A stretch of 64,000 bases of DNA from Paracoccaceae bacterium (GTDB lineage: Bacteria; Pseudomonadota; Alphaproteobacteria; Rhodobacterales; Rhodobacteraceae): NCBI GenBank assembly GCA_003605175.1, contig QWDA01000008.1, positions 141,520 to 205,519 of the forward strand. Direction: 5' to 3'. Below the pieces are notes generated by a model that worked only from the letters and a program-made list of their open reading frames with translations, had not been told where the DNA came from and did no database searches. Shown here in pieces: positions 19,822 to 28,368 of this stretch. Numbering within the stretch: the stretch's first letter is position 1; each line of letters opens with the position of its first letter. The position numbers and the translations under genes are program-made.

Positions 19822-19901
19822 TGGCGCCCACGGCGAGACTCGAACTCGCATCTGCCTTCCAATTACCTTTGTCCCGGTTCGAAACCGGGGGATACGCGGG
19901 C
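19822..19901 (-). ncRNA. tRNA-like RNA without anticodon arm
   Basis: On the minus strand the 5' segment GCCCGCG pairs with CGTGGGC (7 bp, one G-U) and is followed by a G discriminator and encoded CCA. The T arm is perfect: GCGAG, loop TTCGAGT, CTCGC. The overall size without CCA is 77, that of a tRNA. In place of a D arm there is a 7-bp hairpin CCCGGTT/AACCGGG with a TCG loop. The following 22 bases are purine-rich (AAAGG, GGAAGG) and cannot form an anticodon stem. It starts two bases after the CCA of the upstream tRNA and so is almost certainly co-transcribed. It may be a decayed tRNA or a processed tRNA mimic; the exact maintenance of acceptor and T arms favours function. Confidence 0.55.
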
Positions 19902-19903
19902 CT

Positions 19904-19980
19904 TGGCGTTCCCGGCAGGACTCGAACCTGCAACCTCCGCATCCGCAACGCGGCGCTCTTTCCGGTTGAGCTACGGGAAC
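19904..19980 (-). tRNA. tRNA-Arg, anticodon GCG (unusual)
   Basis: A complete 77-base cloverleaf including encoded CCA. Acceptor GTTCCCG/CGGGAAC; D arm GCTC/GAGC with loop AACCGGAAA; anticodon stem CCGCG/TGCGG (one G-U) with loop TTGCGGA; T arm GCAGG-TTCGAGT-CCTGC; discriminator G. Loop positions 34-36 read GCG, pairing with the Arg codon CGC, and G37 follows G36 as usual. C35 and a D-loop A20 match arginine identity. Bacteria normally read CGN with an ACG (inosine) tRNA, so a GCG species is atypical. It is the first RNA of the leftward unit that also holds the tRNA-like element. Confidence 0.85.
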
Positions 19981-19994
19981 GGAATACTGGCGCT

Positions 19995-20042
19995 GGGACA
20001 GGAAGGATTCGTATCCGCACGGCGCCGGAGACCTGATGTCCC
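19995..20042 (-). other. Possible degenerate tRNA remnant upstream of tRNA-Arg
   Basis: GGGACA (minus strand, at 20042-20037) can pair with TGTCCC (20000-19995) around a GGA-TACGAA-TCC hairpin that looks like a mutated T arm, and CCA follows six bases later. The 48-base element has no D or anticodon arm. It lies between the candidate promoter and the tRNA-Arg gene on the same strand. This is an inference from partial structure only. Confidence 0.3.
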
Positions 20043-20059
20043 CGGCATGCGGGGCCGCA

Positions 20060-20107
20060 TCAGATCTCGGTGCTACGCAAACGCGCCTGGGAGATGTCTG
20101 CCGGCAT
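20060..20107 (-). CDS. Possible 15-residue leader peptide in the tRNA transcript
   Basis: ATG to TGA encodes MPADISQARLRSTEI. An AAGGA ribosome-binding site lies 9 bases upstream, and the frame starts about 30 bases after the predicted transcript start of the tRNA unit. An ATGCGG/CCGCAT hairpin follows immediately downstream. It may be chance; there is no independent support. Confidence 0.25.
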   Translation of the reverse strand: MPADISQARLRSTEI

Positions 20108-20146
20108 CTTGAACGATCCTTGGTTGGACAGGGTCCAGGGCCGGCG

Positions 20147-20175
20147 GGATACACGCTCTCCGGGGCATCTGTCAA
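20147..20175 (-). promoter_or_regulatory. Sigma70-type promoter for the tRNA/tRNA-like unit
   Basis: TTGACA (20175-20170) and GTATCC (20152-20147) are separated by 17 bases on the minus strand. This gives a transcript start near 20140, upstream of all the tRNA-like elements and downstream of the DUF2189 gene. The perfect -35 element is typical of stable-RNA promoters. Confidence 0.55.
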
Positions 20176-20183
20176 CGCTTGGG

Positions 20184-20960
20184 TCAGACCGGATCGTAGA
20201 GCGCCCGACGGTAAAGGTGCCAGGTCGCGTGGCCGAGGATCGGCAACACCACGAACAGGCCGAGGAACATGGGCAGCATCCCGAGGAACAGGAGCGCCGC
20301 GATGGTGGCAGCCCAGACCAGCATCACCTTGAGGTTCGCCGCCACCGTCCGGAAGCTCACCAGCATGGCGGTGACGAAATCGAGCTCCTTTTCCAGCAAG
20401 AGCGGCAGGCTCACCGCGGAGAAGGAAAAGGTCAGAAAGGCCACGGCGGCGCCCACCGCCACCTCCAGCGCGATCATGGTGAGGCCGGTCGAGGTGAAGA
20501 GCGCCTCGTAGCTCGTGGAGATGTTGGTGAGCGTCGAGATCCCCATGAACATTGCAAAGAGCATATGTGCGAAGAACGACCAGAACAGGAAGATGATCAG
20601 GAGGATCGCCCCCATCCAGGGAAGCTGCCGGCGCCGCTCGGCCGCAACGACGCCGAGGATCTCGGACCAGACCAGCTTCTGCTCCGCCTCGAGCCGCCGG
20701 CTCACCTCGTAAAGACCCACCGCCGCGAAGGGCGCGACGAGCGGGAAGCCGAGCGACAGGGCCAACGTCCAGACGAAGGTGCCCGCGCCGAGAAGGAACA
20801 GCGCAACCCCCACCGCCACGTAGATGCCGGAAAAGAACAGCCCATAAAGCGGAGCGCGGCGGAAATCGTGGAGTCCGGCCTTCAGGCTCGCCCAAAGCTC
20901 GAGCAGGGTCACGGTGCCGATCACGGGAACCGGCGAGGCTTCGGGTGCGGTGTCGCTCAT
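20184..20960 (-). CDS. DUF2189 family integral membrane protein
   Basis: A 258-residue inner-membrane protein with about six hydrophobic helices. The family hallmarks are WASLKAGLHDFRRAPLYGLFF near the N-terminus, GFPLVAPFAAVGLYEVSRRLE and the C-terminal LVVLPILGHATWHLYRRAL. Function is unknown. The ATG at 20960 follows a GGAGGAG ribosome-binding site; the upstream open frame is not family-like. It is divergent from the Hint-domain gene, and its stop lies just upstream of the tRNA-unit promoter. Confidence 0.88.
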   Translation of the reverse strand: MSDTAPEASPVPVIGTVTLLELWASLKAGLHDFRRAPLYGLFFSGIYVAVGVALFLLGAGTFVWTLALSLGFPLVAPFAAVGLYEVSRRLEAEQKLVWSEILGVVAAERRRQLPWMGAILLIIFLFWSFFAHMLFAMFMGISTLTNISTSYEALFTSTGLTMIALEVAVGAAVAFLTFSFSAVSLPLLLEKELDFVTAMLVSFRTVAANLKVMLVWAATIAALLFLGMLPMFLGLFVVLPILGHATWHLYRRALYDPV

Positions 20961-21114
20961 CCTCGTCTCCTCCACACCATCATCATGCGCTCCGCGCCCC
21001 GATCCGGTCAATTTCGAACGCGCTCTGCCCCGCCCCCGCGTTCTGCCCAAGGCAAATTCACCGACGATTCACCGGAGCGGTTCATATTCTGTCCCCGGCA
21101 AGGAGATCTCCCGG

Positions 21115-22113
21115 ATGGCCATCGAAACGCTCACATTCTTCGACATGTCCCAGTTCAACACCTCCAACTGGAGTGCCGTCATGAGTATCGATGGCAGTTC
21201 GTGGAATGTCGGAACCGACTGGATCAACCTCAATTCCAGCGCCACGTTCCAGACCGTCACGCTCAATGACGACGACGCGAGCTTCGGCGACGACGATACC
21301 AGCCAGACCCTCTCGGGCGCGCATACGCTCGGCGGGGCGACCTTCCCCGACGGCACGATGATCGAGGATGAATATCTGCTGACGCTCGAGGATTCGCTCG
21401 GCAACCAGTACCAGATCGCCGGGGTCTCGCTGGGTGGGGACGGTTTCAACTTCCGGGGCTTCGCCTTCGTCGGCGACCCGCCGCCGCTGAACGAGAACCT
21501 CACCATCGTCGCGGCGCAGGATTACGGCGAAATCCTCTACTCTCCGGTCTGCTTCACGCGCGGCACCACGATCCTTGCCGAGCAGGGCCCCACCGCCGTC
21601 GAATCCCTGAAGCAAGGCGACCGTATCTGGACCCAGGATCACGGGTTCCAACCGCTGCGCCTGATTGCCCGGAGCCATTTCGAGTTCGGGCCCGGCTCGC
21701 ATCCGCACAAACCGATCATGATTTCCCGGGGCGCACTCGGGGCCGGTCTGCCGGAGCGCGACCTCGTGGTGTCGCCACAGCACCGGATGCTGGTCGAGGG
21801 CGGCACGGGGGCGGTCCTGGTCCCCGCCAAGGCCCTGACCGGGCTGCCGGGGATCCGCAGCATGAACGGACGCCGGGCGATCGAGTATTTCCATCTGGTC
21901 CTGGAACGGCACGAGATCGTGCTGGCCAACGGCGCGCTCACCGAAACGCTCCTGCCCGGGCCGATGGCGCTGTCCGGGTTCGATCCACGCATCCGCGCGC
22001 GGGTTCTGGCGGCGATGGCACCCGAAAGTGCCCAACATCCCGCACGACCGCTCCTGTCCGTCCGCGAAGGCCGCGCCCTGGCCGAGACCCTTCGCGCGGC
22101 GGCGCTTGGTTAG
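21115..22113 (+). CDS. Hint-domain protein (Hint_2 family)
   Basis: A 332-residue protein with an acidic, Asn/Asp/Ser-rich N-terminal half (about 1-140) and a C-terminal Hint domain starting at Cys146 in SPVCFTRGTTILAEQG. The domain continues through VESLKQGDRIWTQDHG, DLVVSPQHRML and FHLVLERHEIVLANGALTET. Hint_2 proteins are abundant in Rhodobacterales and lack a recognisable extein, so the role of the self-cleaving fold is unclear; the Cys at the domain start is the residue expected to form the thioester. The N-terminal part looks secreted-like, but no signal peptide is visible. An AAGGAG ribosome-binding site precedes the ATG. Confidence 0.88.
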   Translation: MAIETLTFFDMSQFNTSNWSAVMSIDGSSWNVGTDWINLNSSATFQTVTLNDDDASFGDDDTSQTLSGAHTLGGATFPDGTMIEDEYLLTLEDSLGNQYQIAGVSLGGDGFNFRGFAFVGDPPPLNENLTIVAAQDYGEILYSPVCFTRGTTILAEQGPTAVESLKQGDRIWTQDHGFQPLRLIARSHFEFGPGSHPHKPIMISRGALGAGLPERDLVVSPQHRMLVEGGTGAVLVPAKALTGLPGIRSMNGRRAIEYFHLVLERHEIVLANGALTETLLPGPMALSGFDPRIRARVLAAMAPESAQHPARPLLSVREGRALAETLRAAALG

Positions 22114-22255
22114 CGCGAGCGCCGTTCCGGCCGAGATCGGATGTTCCGCTCCAAGCTGGTGCAGGCCGCCCGCCCGCAATGGCCGAGCACCAAGCAGCGG
22201 TTCGGAGCGGACTCCCGTCCGCTCCGGCGCGATTATCTCCGGCTCGCGGCGGCGC
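22114..22255. other. Convergent intergenic spacer with a 10-bp hairpin
   Basis: Between the Hint gene and prfB (convergent stops), CGGAGCGGAC (22203-22212), loop TCCC and GTCCGCTCCG (22217-22226) form a perfect stem. No T-run follows on either strand, so it is at best part of a factor-dependent bidirectional terminator. Confidence 0.45.
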
Positions 22256-23380
22256 TCAGTCCTCGCCCCGCGCCTCGGCGCGGGACTTGCCAGCCACGTC
22301 CATCGCCAGCGTCGCCGCCATGAACCCGTCGAGATCGCCGTCGAGCACGCCCTGCGTGTCCGAGGTCTCGTAATTGGTGCGCAGGTCCTTCACCAGCTGG
22401 TAGGGCTGCAGGAAATAGGACCGGATCTGGTTGCCCCAGCCGGCATCGCCCTTGGCCTCATGGAGCGCGGTAACCTCCGCATTGCGCCGGTCAAGCTCCA
22501 TCTGGTAGAGCCGCGATTTCAGCGCCTTCATCGCGATATCGCGGTTCTGGTGCTGCGATTTCTGCGAGGACGTCACGACGATGCCGGTCGGCATATGGGT
22601 AATCCGGACGGCGGAATCGGTAGTGTTCACGTGCTGTCCTCCCGCACCGGAAGACCGGTAGGTATCGACGCGGATATCGGCGGGATTCACCTCGATCTCG
22701 ATATTGTCGTCGATCACCGGATAGGCCCCCACGGCCGCGAAGGAAGTTTCGCGCGTGCCCTTGCCGAAGGGGGATATCCGCACCAGCCGGTGGGTGCCGC
22801 TCTCCGACTTGAGCCAGCCATAGGCATTCGGGCCCTTGATCTGGTAGGTGGCCGACTTGATCCCGGCCTCGGCACCTGGCTGTTCCTCCTGAAGCTCCAC
22901 CGTGTAGCCGTGGGCCTCGGCCCAGCGGACATACATCCGCGCGAGCATCTGCGCCCAGTCGCAGGCCTCGGTGCCCCCTGCCCCGGCCTTGATCTCGAGG
23001 AAGCTGTCGTTGCCATCCGTCTCGCCCGAGAGGAGCGCCTCGAGCTCGGCCTGCGCGGCCTTCGCCTTCAGCGCCTTCAGCGCGGCTTCGGCCTCCGCCA
23101 CCACCTCTCCGTCGCCCTCGGCCTCGCCCAGCTCGATCAGCTCGACGCTGTCCGACAGCTCCAGCGCCATGCCCTTGTAGCGCGCCACCGCGTCCACCAG
23201 GACCTGCCGCTCGCGCATCAGTTTCTGCGCGCGGGCCGGGTCGTTCCAGAGGTTCGGATCCTCGGTCATCGCGTTGAATTCCTCGAGCCGGTGCTCGGCC
23301 GTCTCCCAGTCCATCCGCTGTCGCAGGAGGGCCAGGGATTTCTCGATCTCGGCAACGGTGTTCTCGGCGTCGGCGCGCAT
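22256..23380 (-). CDS. prfB: Peptide chain release factor 2
   Basis: Recognises UGA/UAA stop codons. The 374-residue product has the SPF tripeptide (VRISPFGKGTR) that distinguishes RF2 from RF1 and the GGQ motif in SSGAGGQHVNTTDSAVRI for peptidyl-tRNA hydrolysis. The entire gene is one frame; the in-frame TGA programmed frameshift seen in E. coli prfB is absent, so autoregulation by +1 shifting does not apply. The ATG at 23380 is chosen because the 14 upstream codons are not conserved-looking. It follows PBP1A and glutaminase genes in the same direction. Confidence 0.96.
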   Translation of the reverse strand: MRADAENTVAEIEKSLALLRQRMDWETAEHRLEEFNAMTEDPNLWNDPARAQKLMRERQVLVDAVARYKGMALELSDSVELIELGEAEGDGEVVAEAEAALKALKAKAAQAELEALLSGETDGNDSFLEIKAGAGGTEACDWAQMLARMYVRWAEAHGYTVELQEEQPGAEAGIKSATYQIKGPNAYGWLKSESGTHRLVRISPFGKGTRETSFAAVGAYPVIDDNIEIEVNPADIRVDTYRSSGAGGQHVNTTDSAVRITHMPTGIVVTSSQKSQHQNRDIAMKALKSRLYQMELDRRNAEVTALHEAKGDAGWGNQIRSYFLQPYQLVKDLRTNYETSDTQGVLDGDLDGFMAATLAMDVAGKSRAEARGED

Positions 23381-23444
23381 GGGTTCAGTCTCGCGGATCA
23401 ACTCAGGTGGCGGATGTAGCAAGGGGGCCCGCGCGCGGCAAGGC

Positions 23445-24359
23445 TCAGCCGGCGTTGAACACCGACCAGCCCATGGCGTCCGACAACTCCTCGAGCGCCA
23501 TGGTCCCCAGCATCGAATTGCCCCAGCGGTTCAGCCCCGGCGACCAGACCGCGATCGAGGCCTTGCCCGGCACGATGGCAAGGATGCCGCCGCCCACCCC
23601 CGACTTGCCCGGGAACCCGACGCGATAGGCGAACTCGCCCGAGCCGTCATAATGCCCGCAGGTCATCATCAGCGCGTTGATCGACCGGACATGGGCGCGC
23701 GAGATCAGGTCGTCGTCCCGGCTCAGCCCGGCCAGGAAACGCCCGGCGCGGGCGAGATCGGCGCAGGTCATCTCGATGGCGCATTGGTGGAAATAGGTGC
23801 CGAGCGTCAGCGCGCAATCGTGGCGCAGGTTGTCGGTCGATTTCAGGAAATGCGCGAGCGACCAGTTGCGGTGCCCGGTCTCGGTCTCGGAGCGGGCGAC
23901 CGCCTGGTCGATATGGATCGCGTCGCTGCCGGAAGCCGCGCGGAGGAAGCGGACGATCTCCGCCAGCGTCTCCTTCGGCGCGCGGTTCGCCAGGATCGCG
24001 TCAGTCACGACGATGGCGCCGGCGTTGACGAAGGGATTGCGCGGCTTGCCACCCTCCAGCTCGAGATCCACGACCGAGTTGAACGCCCGGCTCGATGGCT
24101 CGCGGCCGACCCGGATCCACAGCGTCTCGCCGAACCGGCCGAGCGCGATGGCGAGCGCGAAGACCTTGGAGACCGACTGGATCGAGAACGGCACTTCCGC
24201 GTCGCCCATCGAGAGCTGGCGCCCGTCCGCGAGGCAGACCGAAATGCCGAACCGCGCCGGATCGACACGCGCCAGCTCGGGGATGTAATCGGCCACCTTT
24301 CCCCGGTCCGGAGCCGCCCGCATCCGCGCCTCGAGATCGGTCAACACCCGCTCCAGCAT
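23445..24359 (-). CDS. glsA: Glutaminase
   Basis: Converts glutamine to glutamate and ammonia. The 304-residue product is of the serine-dependent beta-lactamase-like glutaminase family. It has [13 protein letters not shown] with the SxxK catalytic pair, [25 protein letters not shown] and the C-terminal [17 protein letters not shown]. Length is normal. A GAGGGAG ribosome-binding site precedes the ATG at 24359; the upstream 15 codons in frame are not conserved. Confidence 0.95.
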   Translation of the reverse strand: MLERVLTDLEARMRAAPDRGKVADYIPELARVDPARFGISVCLADGRQLSMGDAEVPFSIQSVSKVFALAIALGRFGETLWIRVGREPSSRAFNSVVDLELEGGKPRNPFVNAGAIVVTDAILANRAPKETLAEIVRFLRAASGSDAIHIDQAVARSETETGHRNWSLAHFLKSTDNLRHDCALTLGTYFHQCAIEMTCADLARAGRFLAGLSRDDDLISRAHVRSINALMMTCGHYDGSGEFAYRVGFPGKSGVGGGILAIVPGKASIAVWSPGLNRWGNSMLGTMALEELSDAMGWSVFNAG

Positions 24360-24428
24360 CGGCGCTCCCTCAGCTCGCAACCTTCTCCATGAAGAAACCT
24401 GCAAGAACTTCCATGACTCTCGCGGCCC

Positions 24429-26966
24429 TCAGTAGAGACCGCCCGAGGAAATCGTGCCGAGATTGCGGTTCGTCGGCACCACAACGGTCTGGCCCTCCGG
24501 CGTCTCGACCGTGGCCGCGCCCTCGGTCATCACCGCCGTCCCGTCCGCCCGCTCGAACAGCGGCAGGTTCGAGCCCATGGCGAAACCGCCGTCGAAGGCC
24601 ATGCCGAAGACCGGCTCCTCGCCGGCGCGGAAATACTCCGCCACCACGTTCTCGCCTCCGGCGTTGTCGGGGAGCCGCTCGCCGGTATAGCGGTCGATCC
24701 TGATGAAGCGCCCGCCCGGCGGCACGTCGAACGGGCCGCCGCCATAGATATTCGTCGCCTTCGCCATGAATTCCTGGAACACCGGCGCGCAAAGCGTGCC
24801 GCCGAAGGCACGGGGCCCGAGCGTGCGCGGCCGATCGTAGCCGATATAGCAGCCCGCCGCGATGTTCGAGGTGAAGCCCACGAACCAGACATCGCGGGAA
24901 TCGTTGGTGGTCCCGGTCTTGCCCGCGGTGGGCACCGGCAGCTTCACATGACCCGAAGCGGTGCCGCGCTGCACCACGCCCTGAAGCATCGAGGTGATCT
25001 GATAGGCGGTGATCGCGTTGATCACCTGGCGCCGGTTCGACCTGATCCGCGGTCCGACTCCGGCCTCCAGCGTCTCGGCGTCGCAATCGAGACAGGTCCG
25101 GGGATCGTGCCGGTAGATCGTCGTGCCCCAGCGGTCCTGCACCCGGTCGACCAGCGTCGGCTCGATCCGCTCGCCCCCATTGGCGAACATCGCATAGGCC
25201 GCGACGATCTTGTAAAGCGTGGTCTCCTCCGCGCCGAGCGAGTTGGCGAGGAATTGCCCCATCCGGTCGTAGACCCCGAAGCGCTCGGCATAGCTTGCCA
25301 CCACGTCCATGCCGACTTCCTGCGCGAGCCGCACGGTCATCAGGTTCCGCGACTGCTCGATCCCGGTGCGCAAGGGCGTCGGCCCGTAGAAGCGCCGCGA
25401 CGAGTTCTTCGGCCGCCAGATGCCCGCGCCCGTGTCCACCTCGATCGGCGCATCGACGACGATGGTCGCTGGCGTGAAGCCGGAATCGAGCGCCGCGGCA
25501 TAGACGAAGGGCTTGAACGACGAGCCCGGCTGCCGCGTCGCCTGCGTGGCGCGGTTGAAGGACGAGGCCTGGTACGAGAACCCGCCCTGCATCGCGATCA
25601 CCCGGCCGGAATGGACGTCCATCGCCATGAAGCCGCCCTGCACTTCCGGGATCTGCCGGAGCGACCAGCGCACGAAGCTGCCATCGGCGTCCTTGGTGAT
25701 GGCGCGCACATGCACCACGTCGCCCACGTTCAGGATATCGCCCGGCGTCCTCGCGCCCTTGATCCAGCGCACGTCCTCGGCGGGGATGAAATGCCCGTCG
25801 GCATCCTCGGCCACGCCCTCGATGCCCACGCGGATCGAGGAACTGCCCTCCTCCAGCACCACCGCCGGATGCCAGCCCTCGACATCGCGCGGGATGTCCA
25901 GCTCGGCCAATGCCGCGCGCCAGCTCGCCTCGTCGCCGAGCTTGTCGGCCGGGATCGTAAGCCCGGTGCCGCGCCATTCACCCGTGTTGCGGTCGTAATC
26001 CTCGAGCGCGTGGCGCAGCGCGAGCGCCGCGTTTTCCTGCATCTCGGGGTCATAGGTCGCGCGCACCGTGAAACCGCCGCTCTCGAACTGGCCCTCGCCG
26101 AAATCGTGGCTCAACTGGCGGCGGATCTCGTCGGTGAAATAGTCGCGCGGCGGCAGTTTCTGGCGAAACCCCTCGAAATCGCCGTTTTGCACCGACAGAA
26201 GCGGCGAAACCCGCGCCTCCTCATAGGCGGCCTTGTCTATATAGCCGTTCTCGAACATCTCGCGCAGCACGTAGTTGCGCCGCGAGATCGCCTCCTCCTT
26301 GTCGCGCACCGGGTGCAGCGCCGCCGGCTTCTGCGGCAACGCGCCCAGATAGGCCGCCTCTGCAGGCGAAAGCTCCGACAGTGTCTTGTTGAAATAGGTC
26401 TGCGCCGCTGCGGTCACGCCATAGCTGTTCTGGCCGAGATAGATCTCGTTCAGGTAGATCTCGAGGATCTTCTCGTGCCCGATGAAGTTGATCATCCGGT
26501 TGGCGAGGATCACTTCCTTGATCTTCCGCTCGGCCTTCCTGTCGCCCGAGAGGAACATGTTCTTGGCGACCTGCTGCGGGATCGTCGAGGCGCCGCGCAG
26601 GTTCTTCCCGCCCGATTCCGCGAACTCGATCAGCGCCGCGGCGATGCCCCGCAGATCGAAGCCACGATTGTCGTAGAAGTTCTTGTCCTCGGCCGAGATG
26701 AAGGCGCCCTTCACCAGCTCGGGCACATCCGCGATCGGGGTGAAGAGCCGCCTCTCCTGGCTGAACTCGTCGATGATCTGCCCCTCGGCCGAGTAGATCC
26801 GGCTGATCGAGGCGGGCACGTATTGCGCGAGCTGCTCGTGGTCGGGCAGGTCGCGGCCATACATGTAGAACACGCCGCCCACGCCGAGCGCCGCCATCAC
26901 GGCACCATTGGTGGCGAAGCTGAAGATGCCGCCGAAAAAGGAAAAGATGGCCCGAAGCACTGTCAC
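24429..26966 (-). CDS. mrcA: Penicillin-binding protein 1A (bifunctional)
   Basis: A class A PBP of 845 residues that polymerises and cross-links peptidoglycan. Order: one N-terminal membrane helix (about 15-38); GT51 glycosyltransferase domain with AEDKNFYDNRGFD and RGASTIPQQVAKN; OB-like insert; transpeptidase domain with SSFK (QPGSSFKPFVYA), SRN (IEQSRNLMT) and KTG (TAGKTGTTND). All catalytic motifs are intact. It begins at a GTG, with a second in-frame GTG two codons later better spaced from an AGGG ribosome-binding site. It lies just downstream of the amidase gene on the same strand, a common envelope pairing. Confidence 0.96.
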   Translation of the reverse strand: MTVLRAIFSFFGGIFSFATNGAVMAALGVGGVFYMYGRDLPDHEQLAQYVPASISRIYSAEGQIIDEFSQERRLFTPIADVPELVKGAFISAEDKNFYDNRGFDLRGIAAALIEFAESGGKNLRGASTIPQQVAKNMFLSGDRKAERKIKEVILANRMINFIGHEKILEIYLNEIYLGQNSYGVTAAAQTYFNKTLSELSPAEAAYLGALPQKPAALHPVRDKEEAISRRNYVLREMFENGYIDKAAYEEARVSPLLSVQNGDFEGFRQKLPPRDYFTDEIRRQLSHDFGEGQFESGGFTVRATYDPEMQENAALALRHALEDYDRNTGEWRGTGLTIPADKLGDEASWRAALAELDIPRDVEGWHPAVVLEEGSSSIRVGIEGVAEDADGHFIPAEDVRWIKGARTPGDILNVGDVVHVRAITKDADGSFVRWSLRQIPEVQGGFMAMDVHSGRVIAMQGGFSYQASSFNRATQATRQPGSSFKPFVYAAALDSGFTPATIVVDAPIEVDTGAGIWRPKNSSRRFYGPTPLRTGIEQSRNLMTVRLAQEVGMDVVASYAERFGVYDRMGQFLANSLGAEETTLYKIVAAYAMFANGGERIEPTLVDRVQDRWGTTIYRHDPRTCLDCDAETLEAGVGPRIRSNRRQVINAITAYQITSMLQGVVQRGTASGHVKLPVPTAGKTGTTNDSRDVWFVGFTSNIAAGCYIGYDRPRTLGPRAFGGTLCAPVFQEFMAKATNIYGGGPFDVPPGGRFIRIDRYTGERLPDNAGGENVVAEYFRAGEEPVFGMAFDGGFAMGSNLPLFERADGTAVMTEGAATVETPEGQTVVVPTNRNLGTISSGGLY

Positions 26967-27056
26967 ACCCTGGAGGGTTTCGCTCGTCGGGTTATAGGTG
27001 CCGGCGGAGGCGGGGTCAAAGCCAAGCGCCCCCGGCCGGGCCTTTCCCCGCCCTCG

Positions 27057-28274
27057 TCACTGGCCCGCGGCGCTCGCCTGCCGCAGCGCCTCGTCGCTGG
27101 CCCAGCCGCGCAGCGCGTCGAGGATCGCGCCCTGCGCCTCGGCCCGCCACTCCGGATCACTCAGCCGCTCGCGGTCTTCCTCCGAGGAAAGAAACCCCAA
27201 CTCGATCAGCACCGAAGGGATGTCGGCGGCTTTCAGTACCGAAAACCCCGCATGGCGTAGCGGCCGGCCGCTCATATGCCCGGTCTGGCCGAGGAATTCC
27301 GTGACCAGACGCTCCGCCAGCCGCTCGGCGCGCGGCGCCGTGTCGCGGCGGGCGAGGTCCATGAGCACCAGCGCGATCTCGTCGCTCTGCCCCTCGAGAT
27401 CGATCCCGGCGAGAAGGTCCGACTGGTCGTGCCGCTCGGCGAGCAGCCGCGAGGCCCGGTCCGAGGCATCGCGCGAAAGCGTGTAGACCGTGGCGCCCGA
27501 AGCGTGCCCGGCCTCTTCGGGCAACGCGTCGGCATGAAGCGAGATCAGCACATCGGCACCATAGGCTCGCGCCAAAGTGATCCGGCTCTCGAGCGGCACG
27601 AAGCGGTCGTCGTCGCGGGTCAGCGCCACCTCGAAGCCGCCAGCGCGAATCAGCGCCTCGCGCAGCTCGCGCGCGAAGCCCAGGATCACGTCGGCCTCGC
27701 GCAGCCCGCCCGCCTCCGCCCCCGGGTCACGGCCGCCATGGCCCGGGTCGAGCATCACCCGGATCGGGCCGCCCGCCTCCCGCGCCGGCCCGGCGCGTCC
27801 GACCGGCGCGGGCAGGTCCACGGCGCCCGCCGGCGCGCCCGACCGGGCGGCGAAGACTTCCTCGGCGACCGGCGCCAGCCGCACATGCAGAACCGCGCTG
27901 CCGTCCTCGGCCCCGGTCTCCAGGACCGCGCGCTCGATGGCGTAGGGGCCCGAAAGCTCCAGGACCAACCGCGACCAGCCCGCCTTGAAGACGCCGGTGC
28001 GCAGGGGCCCGGCGCGGCTGCTCGCGTCGCGGATCGCCTCGGGCCAGTCGACCTCGCTCAGGTCCACCACGAGCTGGCGCGGATCGTCGAGCGTGAACAC
28101 CCGCCAAGGCACCGGCTGCGACAGGGCAAGCGTCAGCTCGACCCCCGCGCCCCGATCCGCCACCCCGCTCCGCGCCGCATCGACGCGGGCGAGCGCGGTC
28201 AGCTCCGCCGCGGCGGGCCGCACGAAGGCCAAGGCCCCGAGAAGGGCAAGAAGGAGAAAGCGGAGACTGCTCAT
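27057..28274 (-). CDS. N-acetylmuramoyl-L-alanine amidase, AmiC type
   Basis: Cleaves septal peptidoglycan stem peptides. The 405-residue product has a signal peptide (about 1-23, ending AAAE), an AMIN domain (about 25-130) for cell-wall targeting, a Pro/Ala linker and an Amidase_3 catalytic domain. Zinc ligands are seen in MLDPGHGGRDPGA and SLHADALPE, and the catalytic Glu in SVLIELGFLSS. It is upstream of and co-directional with the PBP1A gene (90-base gap). Confidence 0.94.
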   Translation of the reverse strand: MSSLRFLLLALLGALAFVRPAAAELTALARVDAARSGVADRGAGVELTLALSQPVPWRVFTLDDPRQLVVDLSEVDWPEAIRDASSRAGPLRTGVFKAGWSRLVLELSGPYAIERAVLETGAEDGSAVLHVRLAPVAEEVFAARSGAPAGAVDLPAPVGRAGPAREAGGPIRVMLDPGHGGRDPGAEAGGLREADVILGFARELREALIRAGGFEVALTRDDDRFVPLESRITLARAYGADVLISLHADALPEEAGHASGATVYTLSRDASDRASRLLAERHDQSDLLAGIDLEGQSDEIALVLMDLARRDTAPRAERLAERLVTEFLGQTGHMSGRPLRHAGFSVLKAADIPSVLIELGFLSSEEDRERLSDPEWRAEAQGAILDALRGWASDEALRQASAAGQ

Positions 28275-28368
28275 GGCCCCATTGGACGCTTATCTTTGCC
28301 CGCAAGTATAGCCGCCCGCCCCGCCCCCGGCGACCGCAAATTCCTCGACAGGGGATTTGCCCCGCGCC

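Noticed and set aside
19861..19895. A T-arm-like CCCGG-TTCGAAA-CCGGG on the plus strand
   Set aside because: No acceptor stem or CCA can be built around it on the plus strand; it is the palindromic hairpin of the minus-strand tRNA-like RNA.
19333..20895. A 520-codon minus-strand frame through the tRNA region
   Set aside because: It runs through the tRNA genes and antisense to bactofilin; its residues include the usual spurious translation of tRNA sequence.
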